The position numbers were made by a program, and so were the translations under genes. The notes beneath the pieces are model-generated. The model was not told the origin of the DNA and made no database searches. It was given only the letters and a program-made list of their open reading frames with translations. A stretch of DNA of 64,000 nt from Clostridiaceae bacterium. GTDB taxonomy: Bacteria; Bacillota; Clostridia; Peptostreptococcales; Tindalliaceae. Below, piece by piece: positions 7,059 to 14,318 of the stretch. The first letter of the stretch is position 1. Each line of letters starts with the position of its first letter. The DNA lies in the NCBI GenBank assembly GCA_024635995.1, contig JAGXHW010000010.1, positions 1-64,000 of the forward strand. The letters are read 5' to 3'.

Positions 7059-7994
7059 ATGTCTTTGAATTTTGTGGCTCTTGATTTTGAAACTGCCAGT
7101 TATAGACGGAGAAACAGTGCTTGTTCCATTGGAATTGTTGTCCATTCGAATGGATCTGTTTATGAAAAGCATTCTCTGATTAGACCTGAACCATTGCGTT
7201 TTGATCCATTTAACATTGAACTGCACGGCATTACCCCAGACATGGTTAAAGATGCACCTACTTTTGGTGAATTATGGCCAGAATTCGAAATCTATCTGAA
7301 GAATAATATTGTTGTAGCTCATAATGCCGCTTTTGATTTTAGTGTTATTCGGTATTCACTTGCTCAATATAAAATTGAATCCCCAATCATCAACTATTTT
7401 TGCACTTGTTCTCTTTCAAAAAGAGCACTTCCGGGGCTGATTAACTATAAATTACCCACAGTAGCACATTCATTGAATATCAGTTGTAAACATCATGATG
7501 CGTTGGAAGATGCGCGCACTGCTGCAGGTATCATTAATAGTTTATTACATAAAAATAAAGTGGAATCTATTGAATCTCTCGCCGAGTTATATAAAATTTC
7601 GATCGGTCAAATTCACCCGGACGGCTACACTCCATGTAGTATGGCTCAGGCAATTAAGAGAAAAAAGAAATATATAAACTATTCTAAACTGATGCCTCAT
7701 TCTAATGAAATTGATGAAGATAATTTTTTCTATAATAAAAACGTTGTATTTACAGGAACCCTTAGTGGTTACACCAGGAAGGAAGCTGCACAAATAATTG
7801 TAGATATAGGCGGCACCGTCGGAAACACAGTTACATGTAATACTGATTATCTTATTGTTGGCGAACAGGATTATTCGAGGTTTTCTGATGGTAAGATGAG
7901 TAGTAAAATGAAGAAGACTCTCGAGTTGTCACAAAATGGTAAAGATGTTCAAATCATAACTGAAAGTGATTTTATGGAGAATGTGTTGGCTTAA
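7059..7994 (+). CDS. DnaQ-like 3'-5' exonuclease with BRCT domain
   Basis: A 311-aa protein. Residues 1-165 are a DEDD exonuclease domain: FVALDFETAS (Asp and Glu of motif I), VVAHNAAFDFSVI (motif II) and HHDALEDARTAA (motif III, the DEDDh form). A linker with KIS..QIHPDGY follows. Residues 225-305 are a BRCT domain (VFTGTLSGYTRKEAAQIIVD, GGTVGNTVT, DYLIVGE). The same architecture occurs in stand-alone exonucleases of Firmicutes and phages. RBS GGAGG precedes the ATG. In a block expressed from the prophage it may be cargo acting on DNA or RNA of other invaders, but this is inference. Confidence 0.88.
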   Translation: MSLNFVALDFETASYRRRNSACSIGIVVHSNGSVYEKHSLIRPEPLRFDPFNIELHGITPDMVKDAPTFGELWPEFEIYLKNNIVVAHNAAFDFSVIRYSLAQYKIESPIINYFCTCSLSKRALPGLINYKLPTVAHSLNISCKHHDALEDARTAAGIINSLLHKNKVESIESLAELYKISIGQIHPDGYTPCSMAQAIKRKKKYINYSKLMPHSNEIDEDNFFYNKNVVFTGTLSGYTRKEAAQIIVDIGGTVGNTVTCNTDYLIVGEQDYSRFSDGKMSSKMKKTLELSQNGKDVQIITESDFMENVLA

Positions 7995-8015
7995 TTAGAA
8001 ATAGGAGGTGCTATA

Positions 8016-8675
8016 TTGGAAGTCGACAAAGATACTAAATGGATTCACTGCAATTCTTGTAATCGCTCAACAGAACATGTATTAGTTTCTGAGTATAGCC
8101 GAAACAAAGATCAAAACATCGGTGAAGATTATAATCCATTTATTATTACTGAAACCTTTAGCTGGTTCGTATGGGAGTGCAATGGATGTAAAGTACTGAC
8201 TGGAGAATCAAGCTATTCTTTCTCAGAAGATTATGATTGGCTGGGTAATCCTGTAGAAGATATCAATTTTTATCCAGAGCGCAAAAAGGAGTATCATCCA
8301 GTAAAACAGTTTAATGAAATACCTGAAAAGCTTGAAGGATTGTACAACGAAGTAGTTCTTGCCTATAATAATTCATGTGGAATATTGGCAGCAATTGGTC
8401 TTCGTTCACTGCTAGAAGGTATATGTGTTGATAAGGGTGTTACAGCAGATAACATTCAGAAAAAAATTGATAAAATGAATTTTATTCCTGATAGTATTCG
8501 CAATAACCTTCATGCTTTTCGGTTTCTTGGTAATGACGCTGCCCATGAACTTATTATTCCGGATAAAAAAGACCTCCAAATGGCTATTTTTGTAATCGAA
8601 GACATTCTTAATATTGTTTATGATCTTGATTACAAGAGTAAATTAATTTTTGATAAGTTCAATCGCAAGGCTTAA
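8016..8675 (+). CDS. DUF4145-domain protein with N-terminal zinc ribbon
   Basis: A 219-aa protein starting at TTG 8016 with AGGAGG upstream. The N-terminus has two CxxC pairs (HCNSCN and ECNGCK), a likely zinc ribbon. The C-terminal half matches DUF4145: NSCGILAAIGLRSLLEGICV, then NLHAFRFLGNDAAHE. DUF4145 domains are HEPN-like and often found in defence or restriction contexts; here the R-N-D-A-A-H order near residue 180 would fit an RxxxxH-like motif only loosely. Cargo role in the lysogen is inferred from position. Confidence 0.75.
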   Translation: MEVDKDTKWIHCNSCNRSTEHVLVSEYSRNKDQNIGEDYNPFIITETFSWFVWECNGCKVLTGESSYSFSEDYDWLGNPVEDINFYPERKKEYHPVKQFNEIPEKLEGLYNEVVLAYNNSCGILAAIGLRSLLEGICVDKGVTADNIQKKIDKMNFIPDSIRNNLHAFRFLGNDAAHELIIPDKKDLQMAIFVIEDILNIVYDLDYKSKLIFDKFNRKA

Positions 8676-8717
8676 ATAATTATTCATCAATAAGTAATAA
8701 GACAAAGGAGATGAAAT

Positions 8718-9098
8718 ATGATGATACAAGAGGAAATTAGGGTTATTGCTATACCCGATGAATACACTGTATATGTCAACAGCGGTTCTGAAAATAAACT
8801 ACTTAAAAGAGGCCATATTCTTCTGATCGTAGAAATTGGAAAAGAGCTCTTTGATGTTGATGGAACTTCACTTGGAAATGCTATGCGATCAAAAGAAGAA
8901 GTTGAAGTCCTCCAGATCTATCCTAAATATTCCGTATGTAAAAAAAGAGAAAAAACTATCACATCATACGATAAGATACTATCAAATGCAGGAAAAACAA
9001 CATATTCCAAATTGAATATAGGCAAATCAAATATTGTACCAATTTTTTCTGATAATGTTTCACCAGTTGAAGTTGGTGATTTGGTCATTATTAAGTAA
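8718..9098 (+). CDS. Hypothetical beta-rich protein, 126 aa
   Basis: ATG 8718 has AAAGGAG upstream. The sequence is beta-rich (EYTVYVNSGSENKLLKRGHI, ELFDVDGTSLG). It faintly recalls the C-terminal domain of FlgT-like proteins, which I do not treat as evidence of function. It lies directly upstream of the AbiF RNA promoter. Confidence 0.55.
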   Translation: MMIQEEIRVIAIPDEYTVYVNSGSENKLLKRGHILLIVEIGKELFDVDGTSLGNAMRSKEEVEVLQIYPKYSVCKKREKTITSYDKILSNAGKTTYSKLNIGKSNIVPIFSDNVSPVEVGDLVIIK

Positions 9099-9112
9099 TT
9101 TGTAAATTTTTG

Positions 9113-9141
9113 TTGAATATTGTTCACAAATAGGGTAATAT
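9113..9141 (+). promoter_or_regulatory. Predicted sigma-A promoter for the abiF leader RNA
   Basis: TTGAAT (9113-9118) and TAATAT (9136-9141) are separated by 17 nt. The predicted start of transcription is about 9148, just before the first stem of the structured RNA. This gives the RNA and AbiF gene their own promoter inside the lysogeny block. Confidence 0.5.
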
Positions 9142-9147
9142 ATAGGT

Positions 9148-9239
9148 ACAGGAGCTAGCAACTAAGGCTAGCCATTGGTCGGGCTTTATCGACTAGAGAG
9201 AGACCTCTATTACCCTTTCGGGTAAGGAGGTCTCTTTAT
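9148..9239 (+). ncRNA. Structured leader RNA of an AbiF unit
   Basis: Three helices can be drawn. Helix 1: GCTAGC 9154-9159 with 9167-9172. Helix 2: 9077-type small stem GGTCG 9177-9181 with CGACT 9190-9194. Helix 3: AGAGACCTC 9199-9207 with GAGGTCTCT 9227-9235, extended by TTACCC 9210-9215 with GGGTAA 9220-9225 and a TTTC loop. A short T-rich tract follows, as in a terminator. A conserved RNA upstream of abiF-like genes has been described by comparative genomics (abiF RNA motif). Helix 3 also contains the ribosome site AAGGAGG of the next gene. In this entry helix 2 spans 9177-9194 only. Confidence 0.7.
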
Positions 9240-10271
9240 TTGTCCCCAATTTACGATAAACCATTTAAAACATTCCATGAACAAATAGCGCTGATGCAAA
9301 GCAGGGGCGTTATTGTCAATGAAAACTCCCGGACTTTTGAGATACTCAGCTCTATCTCTTATTTTTCGCTGATGAATGGTTACAAAAACACTTTTTTAAA
9401 GAGTCCAAACGATGATATTTTTATTGACGGAACAACGTTTGAGATGATTTACCAAATATATCTTCTGGACTCCTCCATTGCCAGCATTCTACTCAAATAC
9501 ATTCTTATCGTAGAGCGCTCTTTAAAAACAAAAATTGCTTATCGTGTATCCCAAGGTTATGACGTACATCATTCAAAATATTTGGATCCAAACAATTATT
9601 CTATAAGGCCTGCTCATAAACGTAAAAGGAATGAGCTGTTCAGTTATTTGTACAATTTTTGCACTAAACCGTACAGAAACACCATTTCTTATTATTATTG
9701 CAAAAATAAAAATCATGTGCCACCTTGGATTGTTGTCAATGACATTACTTTTAACAAAACAATTGACTGGTATGAAATAATGAAAGCTGCTGACAAAACC
9801 TACATATGCCAAAATATGATTCCTTACGGAGATCCCAGTATTAATATAGCTGACAAAAAAGAATTTTTTATTAATGCACTGCATCTTCTTCATGCTTATC
9901 GTAATTCGATAGCGCATGGTAATAAAATTTTTTCTCCCCATATCCGTTCATTGTTGCCTAAGCGTCCGCTTTTCTTATTAGTCGATGATTCCAGCATTCT
10001 TTCAAAAAATGAATATAATGCTGGTTTGGGCCAGAAAGATTTATTTGCAGTATTTGTTTCGTTGATACTCTTAGTAAATAATATGGATTTAATACGTTCG
10101 TTTTTCTTGGACTTATCATATGTGCTAGATGATTACACTGATGAGATGATTATGAACAGAACTTATTTTGAACTATTGGGACTTCCAAATGATATTATGG
10201 ATAGACTGCTTCTTCTTTCCTCTAAAAAAGCTACTTTTTTGAATGACTATCCATGTGAAGTAGATTTATAA
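9240..10271 (+). CDS. AbiF/AbiD-type (Abi_2 family) abortive infection protein
   Basis: A 343-aa protein starting at TTG 9240. The N-terminus matches the Abi_2 pattern: KPFKTFHEQIALMQSRGV, then ISYFSLMNGYKNTF, IDGTTFEMIYQIYLLD and LKYILIVERSLKTKI. Near residue 220 is YRNSIAH, an RxxxxH HEPN-type motif expected in a ribonuclease active site. In the known lactococcal systems these proteins abort phage infection; related AbiF proteins are held in check by the adjacent RNA and have been proposed as ancestors of Cas13. The start codon lies 4 nt after a hairpin that contains its Shine-Dalgarno sequence, so translation should depend on opening that hairpin. Confidence 0.85.
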   Translation: MSPIYDKPFKTFHEQIALMQSRGVIVNENSRTFEILSSISYFSLMNGYKNTFLKSPNDDIFIDGTTFEMIYQIYLLDSSIASILLKYILIVERSLKTKIAYRVSQGYDVHHSKYLDPNNYSIRPAHKRKRNELFSYLYNFCTKPYRNTISYYYCKNKNHVPPWIVVNDITFNKTIDWYEIMKAADKTYICQNMIPYGDPSINIADKKEFFINALHLLHAYRNSIAHGNKIFSPHIRSLLPKRPLFLLVDDSSILSKNEYNAGLGQKDLFAVFVSLILLVNNMDLIRSFFLDLSYVLDDYTDEMIMNRTYFELLGLPNDIMDRLLLLSSKKATFLNDYPCEVDL

Positions 10272-10313
10272 ACCTCTCGTTTAATTTTTTAAGTTGCAGA
10301 AAGGACGAATTTT

Positions 10314-12131
10314 ATGAACGCTGTAATCTATGCTCGATACAGTAGCGATAACCAGCGGGAAGAATCCATCGATGCACAGGTGCGTGCAATTAAAAAGTAT
10401 GCGCAGCATCATAGCATGAAAATCATCCATATTTACACCGATGAAGCCAAAACTGCCACCACGGACATGCGCCCAGGTTTTCAGCAGATGATGAAAGACG
10501 CTGAAGACGGGCGTTTTTCCGGTGTGCTTGTTCATAAGCTGGACCGCTTCGCAAGGAACCGGTATGATTCAGCATTCTATAAACGGCATCTTAAGGTCAA
10601 TGGTGTTAAGGTGTACTCTGTGCTTGAGAACATTGATGACAGCCCTGAGAGTATCATTCTGGAAAGTCTGCTGGAAGGGATGGCGGAGTATTACAGCCTT
10701 AATTTGGCCAGGGAAGTAATGAAAGGGTTGAGTGAAACAGCCTATCAGTGTAAGCACACTGGTGGCACTCCTCCCCTTGGGTATGACATTGCACCTGATA
10801 AGACTTATGAGCTTAATCTTTTTGAGGCTGAGGCTGTGCGGATCATCTTCTCCATGTATCTGGAGGGCCATGGTTATGGTGCCATTATCGACAAACTGAA
10901 TGAGCGTGGTCATAAAACCAAGCTTGGTCGGGCATTTGGGAAGAACAGCATTCATGACATTTTGAAGAATGAAAAGTATTCGGGGGTTTTTGTTTTCAAT
11001 AAGACACAACGTAAGGTTGAGGGTAAGCGGAATGGTCATCTGCAGAAGCCTGACGAAGAAATCATCCGAGTTCCCGGAGGGTGTCCGGCTATTATCACGC
11101 CTGAAATGTTTGAAAGGGTGAAAAGAAAAATGGAAGAGAACAAGCATCGTACAGGGCAGTACAAATCTAAGCGGGTTTATATTCTTTCCGGATTAGTCTT
11201 GTGTGGCAAGTGCGGATCGGCCATGGTTGGTAAGCATGCGCGTTCCGGCAGGAATAAAACTGATTACTCTTATTATGAATGCAACGCAAGGCGCAATAAG
11301 CGCACCTGTGATGCGAAACCTATCAGTAAACCCTTCGTGGAAGACCTGGTGATTGATTTTCTTTATGATAATCTTTTTTCTGATGATGCCATTGGCCCGG
11401 CCAGCGATAAGATTTATGAAGATATTCAGAAGTCTTCTCAGCAAGTTCCGGATGAAGTTAAACAATTTCAGGACCAGCTGAAGGATGCTGATGCAAAAGT
11501 TGAGAGTATGCTTCAGTCTGTCATGGATGGAATGTATCACCCGTCAATGAAAATTAAGATGAAAGAGTTGGAAGAAAAACAGATTGCCTTGCAGCGAAGG
11601 CTGGATGAGGCGGCCAAGATTGACCGGAACCTTTCTTTTACACGGGACCAGATTTATCATTTTCTTTCCTTGTATCAGGACATTAAGAACTTCTCTGATC
11701 TAAAAAAGAAAAATGCTGTCAATCTGTTTGTTGATAATATTATTGTAAATGAAGATGATGTGCATTTGTCGGTGGTTACGCGGCCAGACGCTAAGGGACC
11801 GCTCAAAAAAGCAAGAACTACCGGCGAGGACACCGGTAGTTGGGATTTGTTGGTGGAGACGACCCTTCACCCACAGAGGTACAAAATAGCATACATCTTC
11901 ACTTGCGGCTTGTTGTGCCGATTGTTTTTTATCGTCACTCTATCGCATCTGTATAGTTTTTTATTAGGCTCCCTGTATGGGGGCCTTTTTTTTGCGCAAA
12001 AAAATAAAGCCACCCCGAAGGGTGGCGGTGGCCAGGCAGTGAAAGGAGTAACACTTCTGGCCCTGGCTGGCTATTTAGGGTTCTGCAGCTTTCTTTTCTC
12101 TTTTCTCCCGTGCCTTTGTAATTTCTTCTAG
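10314..12131 (+). CDS. int: Large serine recombinase, prophage 1 integrase, reads through att
   Basis: A serine integrase with N-terminal resolvase domain (MNAVIYARYSSDNQ, catalytic Ser10, HKLDRFARNRYDSA), recombinase domain (GYGAIIDKLNERG, LKNEKYSGVFVFNKT), zinc ribbon (CGKCGSAM to YECNARRNKRTCDAK) and a long coiled coil. It is clearly related to the prophage 2 integrase. The recognisable protein ends near 11800. There is no in-frame stop before the att core at 11851, so in this lysogen the frame continues about 90 codons into the left end of prophage 2. The true 3' end of the gene in free phage 1 is expected at the left end of prophage 1, outside the window. Confidence 0.9.
   Translation: MNAVIYARYSSDNQREESIDAQVRAIKKYAQHHSMKIIHIYTDEAKTATTDMRPGFQQMMKDAEDGRFSGVLVHKLDRFARNRYDSAFYKRHLKVNGVKVYSVLENIDDSPESIILESLLEGMAEYYSLNLAREVMKGLSETAYQCKHTGGTPPLGYDIAPDKTYELNLFEAEAVRIIFSMYLEGHGYGAIIDKLNERGHKTKLGRAFGKNSIHDILKNEKYSGVFVFNKTQRKVEGKRNGHLQKPDEEIIRVPGGCPAIITPEMFERVKRKMEENKHRTGQYKSKRVYILSGLVLCGKCGSAMVGKHARSGRNKTDYSYYECNARRNKRTCDAKPISKPFVEDLVIDFLYDNLFSDDAIGPASDKIYEDIQKSSQQVPDEVKQFQDQLKDADAKVESMLQSVMDGMYHPSMKIKMKELEEKQIALQRRLDEAAKIDRNLSFTRDQIYHFLSLYQDIKNFSDLKKKNAVNLFVDNIIVNEDDVHLSVVTRPDAKGPLKKARTTGEDTGSWDLLVETTLHPQRYKIAYIFTCGLLCRLFFIVTLSHLYSFLLGSLYGGLFFAQKNKATPKGGGGQAVKGVTLLALAGYLGFCSFLFSFLPCLCNFF
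11801..11841 (-). terminator. Minus-strand terminator just inside att of prophage 1
   Basis: AACTACCGG (11816... arms 11817-11824 region) pairs with CCGGTAGTT (11833-11841), loop of 8 nt; reading the minus strand it is followed by CTTGC and six T. It lies antisense inside the integrase coding end, 10 nt inside the att core. When this phage sits alone at ssrA, the element would be directly downstream of the tmRNA gene and could terminate it. Confidence 0.65.
11851..11862. other. att core between prophage 1 and prophage 2
   Basis: TGGTGGAGACGA, identical to 57267-57278, which is the reverse complement of the last 12 nt of the tmRNA gene including its CCA. It is the right end of prophage 1 and the left end of prophage 2. 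Identity ends at the next base on the right (C here, G at 57279) and at the base before the left edge both have T or A-rich phage sequence. Confidence 0.85.
11863..11956 (+). other. Displaced 3' end of the prophage 2 integrase gene
   Basis: If the two att cores flanking prophage 2 recombine, the integrase frame from 57275 continues here in the same frame for about 31 codons (beginning DPSPTEVQNS, ending RHSIASV) to a TAG at 11954-11956. A strong plus-strand terminator follows 10 nt later. This is the expected intact 3' end of int in circular phage DNA; in the lysogen it is cut off from the gene. Confidence 0.7.
11967..11993 (+). terminator. Plus-strand rho-independent terminator
   Basis: GGCTCCC (11967-11973) pairs with GGGGGCC (11979-11985), loop TGTAT, followed by eight T. 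It ends transcription coming from the prophage 1 integrase, and in circular phage 2 DNA it would end the integrase transcript of phage 2. Confidence 0.85.
11998..12026 (-). terminator. Minus-strand terminator of the prophage 2 late operon
   Basis: Arms 12009-12015 and 12020-12026 (GCCACCC / GGGTGGC) with a CGAA loop, which is TTCG in the transcript, followed on the minus strand by a T-rich run (12008 down to 11998). It lies downstream of the holin gene. Confidence 0.85.
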
Positions 12132-12440
12132 GCTTGCATTATAAATACCTCTTACAATGGCTTCCATTCTTTCTTTGTCTAGTACAATACCCAGTCTCTT
12201 TGCTTCTGCATGTGCCCATTCGACTGCTTCCGTTCTTCTCTTTTCTCCTTTTCCATCACCAATAAACTTGTCTTCAGCTAGGTTGACGGCCGTCCATGCT
12301 ATTTCCCTGAGTTCCGTCATTTCAAACTTTTTGCCCAGTATCTTTCCAAAGAACCTTGCTATGAAATATAGGACAAATACTATGATAAGTCCTATTGCAT
12401 ATCCTAGGTTCTCCATGGCTGCAATCATTATATTTTCCAT
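12075..12440 (-). CDS. Phage holin, LLH family
   Basis: A 121-aa protein with one N-terminal membrane segment (AIGLIIVFVLYFIARFFGKI) followed by a helical cytoplasmic domain (ELREIAWTAVNLAEDKF, EAVEWAHAEAKRLGI) as in LLH-type holins. ATG 12440 has AGGAGGG upstream. It is the last gene of the late operon, next to the endolysin, and would open the membrane at lysis. Confidence 0.82.
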   Translation of the reverse strand: MENIMIAAMENLGYAIGLIIVFVLYFIARFFGKILGKKFEMTELREIAWTAVNLAEDKFIGDGKGEKRRTEAVEWAHAEAKRLGIVLDKERMEAIVRGIYNASLEEITKAREKREKKAAEP

Positions 12441-12450
12441 ATATGCCCTC

Positions 12451-12816
12451 CTATCCGTTCCATCTTACGCGACCAGCGCGAGTGTCCAAGTGAGTAAACG
12501 TGTTGTAGATACCTATGCCACCAAACCCGATCTTTTCTGCTGCAGCTGCCACTTGCCTGGGAGTCATCCCGTTAACGCGTATATCAACGGCTTTACCCAG
12601 TAAATGTTGACTTTTGGGCGAACCTCCTACAGCAGTGTTTCTCTGTGGACAACGGAAAGCACTGTTAATGATTATCGGCTTGTTTATAGCATCACGCAGC
12701 TGCTGAAGCTTTGCCAGCAATACCTCATCCAACATGACGTGATTGTGCGCCTGTCCAGATCCTGTGCACTGAAACTCATGCAAACTAAAATTCTTCGCTA
12801 TCTGAATTTTGTTCAT
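12451..12816 (-). CDS. Endolysin, M15 peptidase (D-Ala-D-Ala carboxypeptidase-like)
   Basis: A 121-aa peptidase M15 domain protein. It has NFSLHEFQC at the start, SAFRCPQRN, the zinc site SQHLLGKAVDI (His and Asp) and a C-terminal HLD. Such enzymes cut peptide bonds in peptidoglycan stems. Start ATG 12816 with GGGAGG upstream is preferred over the GTG at 12825, which is too close to the ribosome site. Holin lies directly downstream. Confidence 0.88.
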   Translation of the reverse strand: MNKIQIAKNFSLHEFQCTGSGQAHNHVMLDEVLLAKLQQLRDAINKPIIINSAFRCPQRNTAVGGSPKSQHLLGKAVDIRVNGMTPRQVAAAAEKIGFGGIGIYNTFTHLDTRAGRVRWNG

Positions 12817-13066
12817 AATTTCCACCTCCCTTCCTTATCTTTATTTCATTCTCTGCTTGTGCTTTTTTCATATACCATATAATGGCCAGTATCACTTCTA
12901 ACCCGATCACTGACACCAGTATCTGAAGAGTGGCAGAATCTTGGTTTTTTATGACAAAAAAAACAGCCAAAGTCAGAATGACGTTTGCCCATACAAAAAG
13001 CCATATGAGTATTTTTTTGCTGAATTCAAGCTTTTCGACTACTACTCTTTTGCTCAGTTCAATCAC
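12785..13066 (-). CDS. Small membrane protein of the lysis module, two spans
   Basis: A 93-aa protein starting at GTG 13066 with GGAGGGG upstream; its stop lies inside the endolysin gene (32-nt overlap). Two hydrophobic stretches (ILIWLFVWANVILTLAVFFV and LVSVIGLEVILAIIWY) suggest a second holin or antiholin. The tail is charged. Role inferred from position. Confidence 0.65.
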   Translation of the reverse strand: MIELSKRVVVEKLEFSKKILIWLFVWANVILTLAVFFVIKNQDSATLQILVSVIGLEVILAIIWYMKKAQAENEIKIRKGGGNYEQNSDSEEF

Positions 13067-13401
13067 ATCCCCTCCGAAACATCTTTCCGTGGGTGTTCCC
13101 TTCTTTCGCCGCTGATTGCTTTAATGTGTTCATCTATCCTTTTGTGTGCAGATTTTGCAGACTCTTCCACTCTGATTACTCTCTCAATTAATCCATTCAC
13201 ACAGATAGTCAGTGTTGTAAGTTCCTTACTCACCCTATCTATTGCCACTATGATATACTCGATATCTTTTCGAATTCCTGTTGCTTCGCTGCCTTGCTCA
13301 TAATAGTCTTTTTTAAGTCCTATTCTGTATCCAAGGTACCCGAGTATGATTCCTGATATCGTGCCAGTGACTCCTATCGCCGTTAGAATGTTTACTTCCA
13401 T
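13063..13401 (-). CDS. Membrane-anchored coiled-coil protein of the lysis module
   Basis: A 112-aa protein with one N-terminal membrane segment (ILTAIGVTGTISGIILGYLG) and a long helical cytoplasmic or external part (IDRVSKELTTLTICVNGLIE). It resembles small phage proteins placed before holins. ATG 13401 has AGGAGGTG upstream. Function unknown. Confidence 0.65.
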   Translation of the reverse strand: MEVNILTAIGVTGTISGIILGYLGYRIGLKKDYYEQGSEATGIRKDIEYIIVAIDRVSKELTTLTICVNGLIERVIRVEESAKSAHKRIDEHIKAISGERREHPRKDVSEGM

Positions 13402-13405
13402 CCTG

Positions 13406-13573
13406 TCACCTCCTGAAGTTTTCGCATTTCATACACTTTCTGCATCCACAGTCCCAGGACGGCTTTCGTTGTGATAATTCATTTTCTTCCAGCTCCTGCC
13501 TGTCCTCAATCAAGCTCATCATTTCCTGTTCAAGTTGATCCAACAGCTTTCTGATTTTATTGAATCGCTGCAT
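13406..13573 (-). CDS. 55-aa protein with C-terminal cysteine cluster
   Basis: ATG 13573 overlaps the TAA of the upstream gene (TAATG), suggesting coupling. The first 40 residues are a coiled coil (LLDQLEQEMMSLIEDRQELE); the end carries four cysteines (DCGCRKCMKC). Unrecognised. Confidence 0.55.
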   Translation of the reverse strand: MQRFNKIRKLLDQLEQEMMSLIEDRQELEENELSQRKPSWDCGCRKCMKCENFRR

Positions 13574-14037
13574 TAAGCTGCCTCTGGTTCCCAGTACCTA
13601 TTATACGGCTCGTCGCCGTCAGGCACGGTTGTGTTGGCAGGTATCTTCGAGGTCCATACCTTGCCTTTGTAAGTAACTTGCTCTCCCACTGCATAGGCGT
13701 TATGCCCGCCCGTAGGTTGCGTCCATTCAGGGATCACACCGACGGGTGCATGAGATTTGAAAAGGGCCGGCACTGTGTCAGGCGTCCAGTCGGCCTGTGA
13801 TGTATGGGCCTGTACGGTTTCGTACAGTGCACCGTGGTAGGCAGCAATATCTCCGACTTTGTAGTTGGTGTCTGGCGCCCAGGCTGGATAGATGCCGACC
13901 AATTGTGCCATTTCTTCAGGGGTGAGCTCTGATGTTTTGATCAGGTTTCTGGTTGCGATTTGGCCTGCTGTGCGGGATGCTGCTCTTTCCTGGTTAAAGA
14001 CAATGGCTCTTTGCAGTCTTTCTTCGTGGGTTAACAT
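13573..14037 (-). CDS. Tail-associated protein with carbohydrate-binding module
   Basis: A 154-aa protein. The N-terminus is like that of short phage tail proteins of the XkdW type (ELTPEEMAQLVGIYPAW). Two chitin-binding-like (CBM5/12) units follow: YKVGDIAAYHGALYETVQAH and YAVGEQVTYKGKVWTSKIPA, ending near YNRYWEP. Such modules bind cell-surface sugars. It follows the tail fibre and DGR in transcription. Confidence 0.75.
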   Translation of the reverse strand: MLTHEERLQRAIVFNQERAASRTAGQIATRNLIKTSELTPEEMAQLVGIYPAWAPDTNYKVGDIAAYHGALYETVQAHTSQADWTPDTVPALFKSHAPVGVIPEWTQPTGGHNAYAVGEQVTYKGKVWTSKIPANTTVPDGDEPYNRYWEPEAA

Positions 14038-14318
14038 TATACTTCACCTCCTGTTGGTTGTCCTAGCATGGTGTCAATCACTTCTTGCAGGCGCTGGTTT
14101 TCCTGTTCCAGGGCATTTATGCGTTGTTCTTGTTGTAGTTTTTGCCATTCCTCTTTGGTGTACTGAGTTTCGTCGTAGGTGTACCAGGTGGATTCATTTT
14201 CCTGGTCGTCAGTTCTGGTTTCTTCTTGAATGTTTTCTCTTGCATAAACGGTTGTCGGGCTTGTGGTTTCGTCAACTGGCAATGGCTGTTCTGTGCTTTC
14301 GGAGCGGTATGTTTTCAT
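14037..14318 (-). CDS. Phage tail-region coiled-coil protein, 93 aa
   Basis: Acidic first half with WYTYDETQYTKEEWQK, then a C-terminal coiled coil (QQEQRINALEQENQRLQEVI). Similar small proteins often follow tail fibre genes. It overlaps the 3' end of the reverse transcriptase gene by 47 nt and the next gene by one base. It is not like the DGR accessory protein Avd. Confidence 0.6.
   Translation of the reverse strand: MKTYRSESTEQPLPVDETTSPTTVYARENIQEETRTDDQENESTWYTYDETQYTKEEWQKLQQEQRINALEQENQRLQEVIDTMLGQPTGGEV

Larger units (their letters stand above)
1..11862. mobile_element. Prophage 1 (P1), right part, left end outside window
   Basis: Minus-strand early genes, a plus-strand repressor and cargo block and a serine recombinase end at an att core (11851-11862) shared with prophage 2. 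The structural genes must lie to the left of the window. Gene order and several proteins of the early region (PcfJ start, PcfK, 70-aa protein, cell wall hydrolase, replication-like protein) are repeated in prophage 2, so the two phages are relatives. Confidence 0.9.

Noticed and set aside
8718-9098. 126-aa protein as a flagellar FlgT-like protein
   Set aside because: Only a faint resemblance of beta strands; no secretion signal and no flagellar context.
14037-14318. 93-aa protein as the DGR accessory protein Avd
   Set aside because: It is acidic with a single C-terminal coiled coil and lacks the basic four-helix pattern of Avd; it fits small tail-region proteins better.
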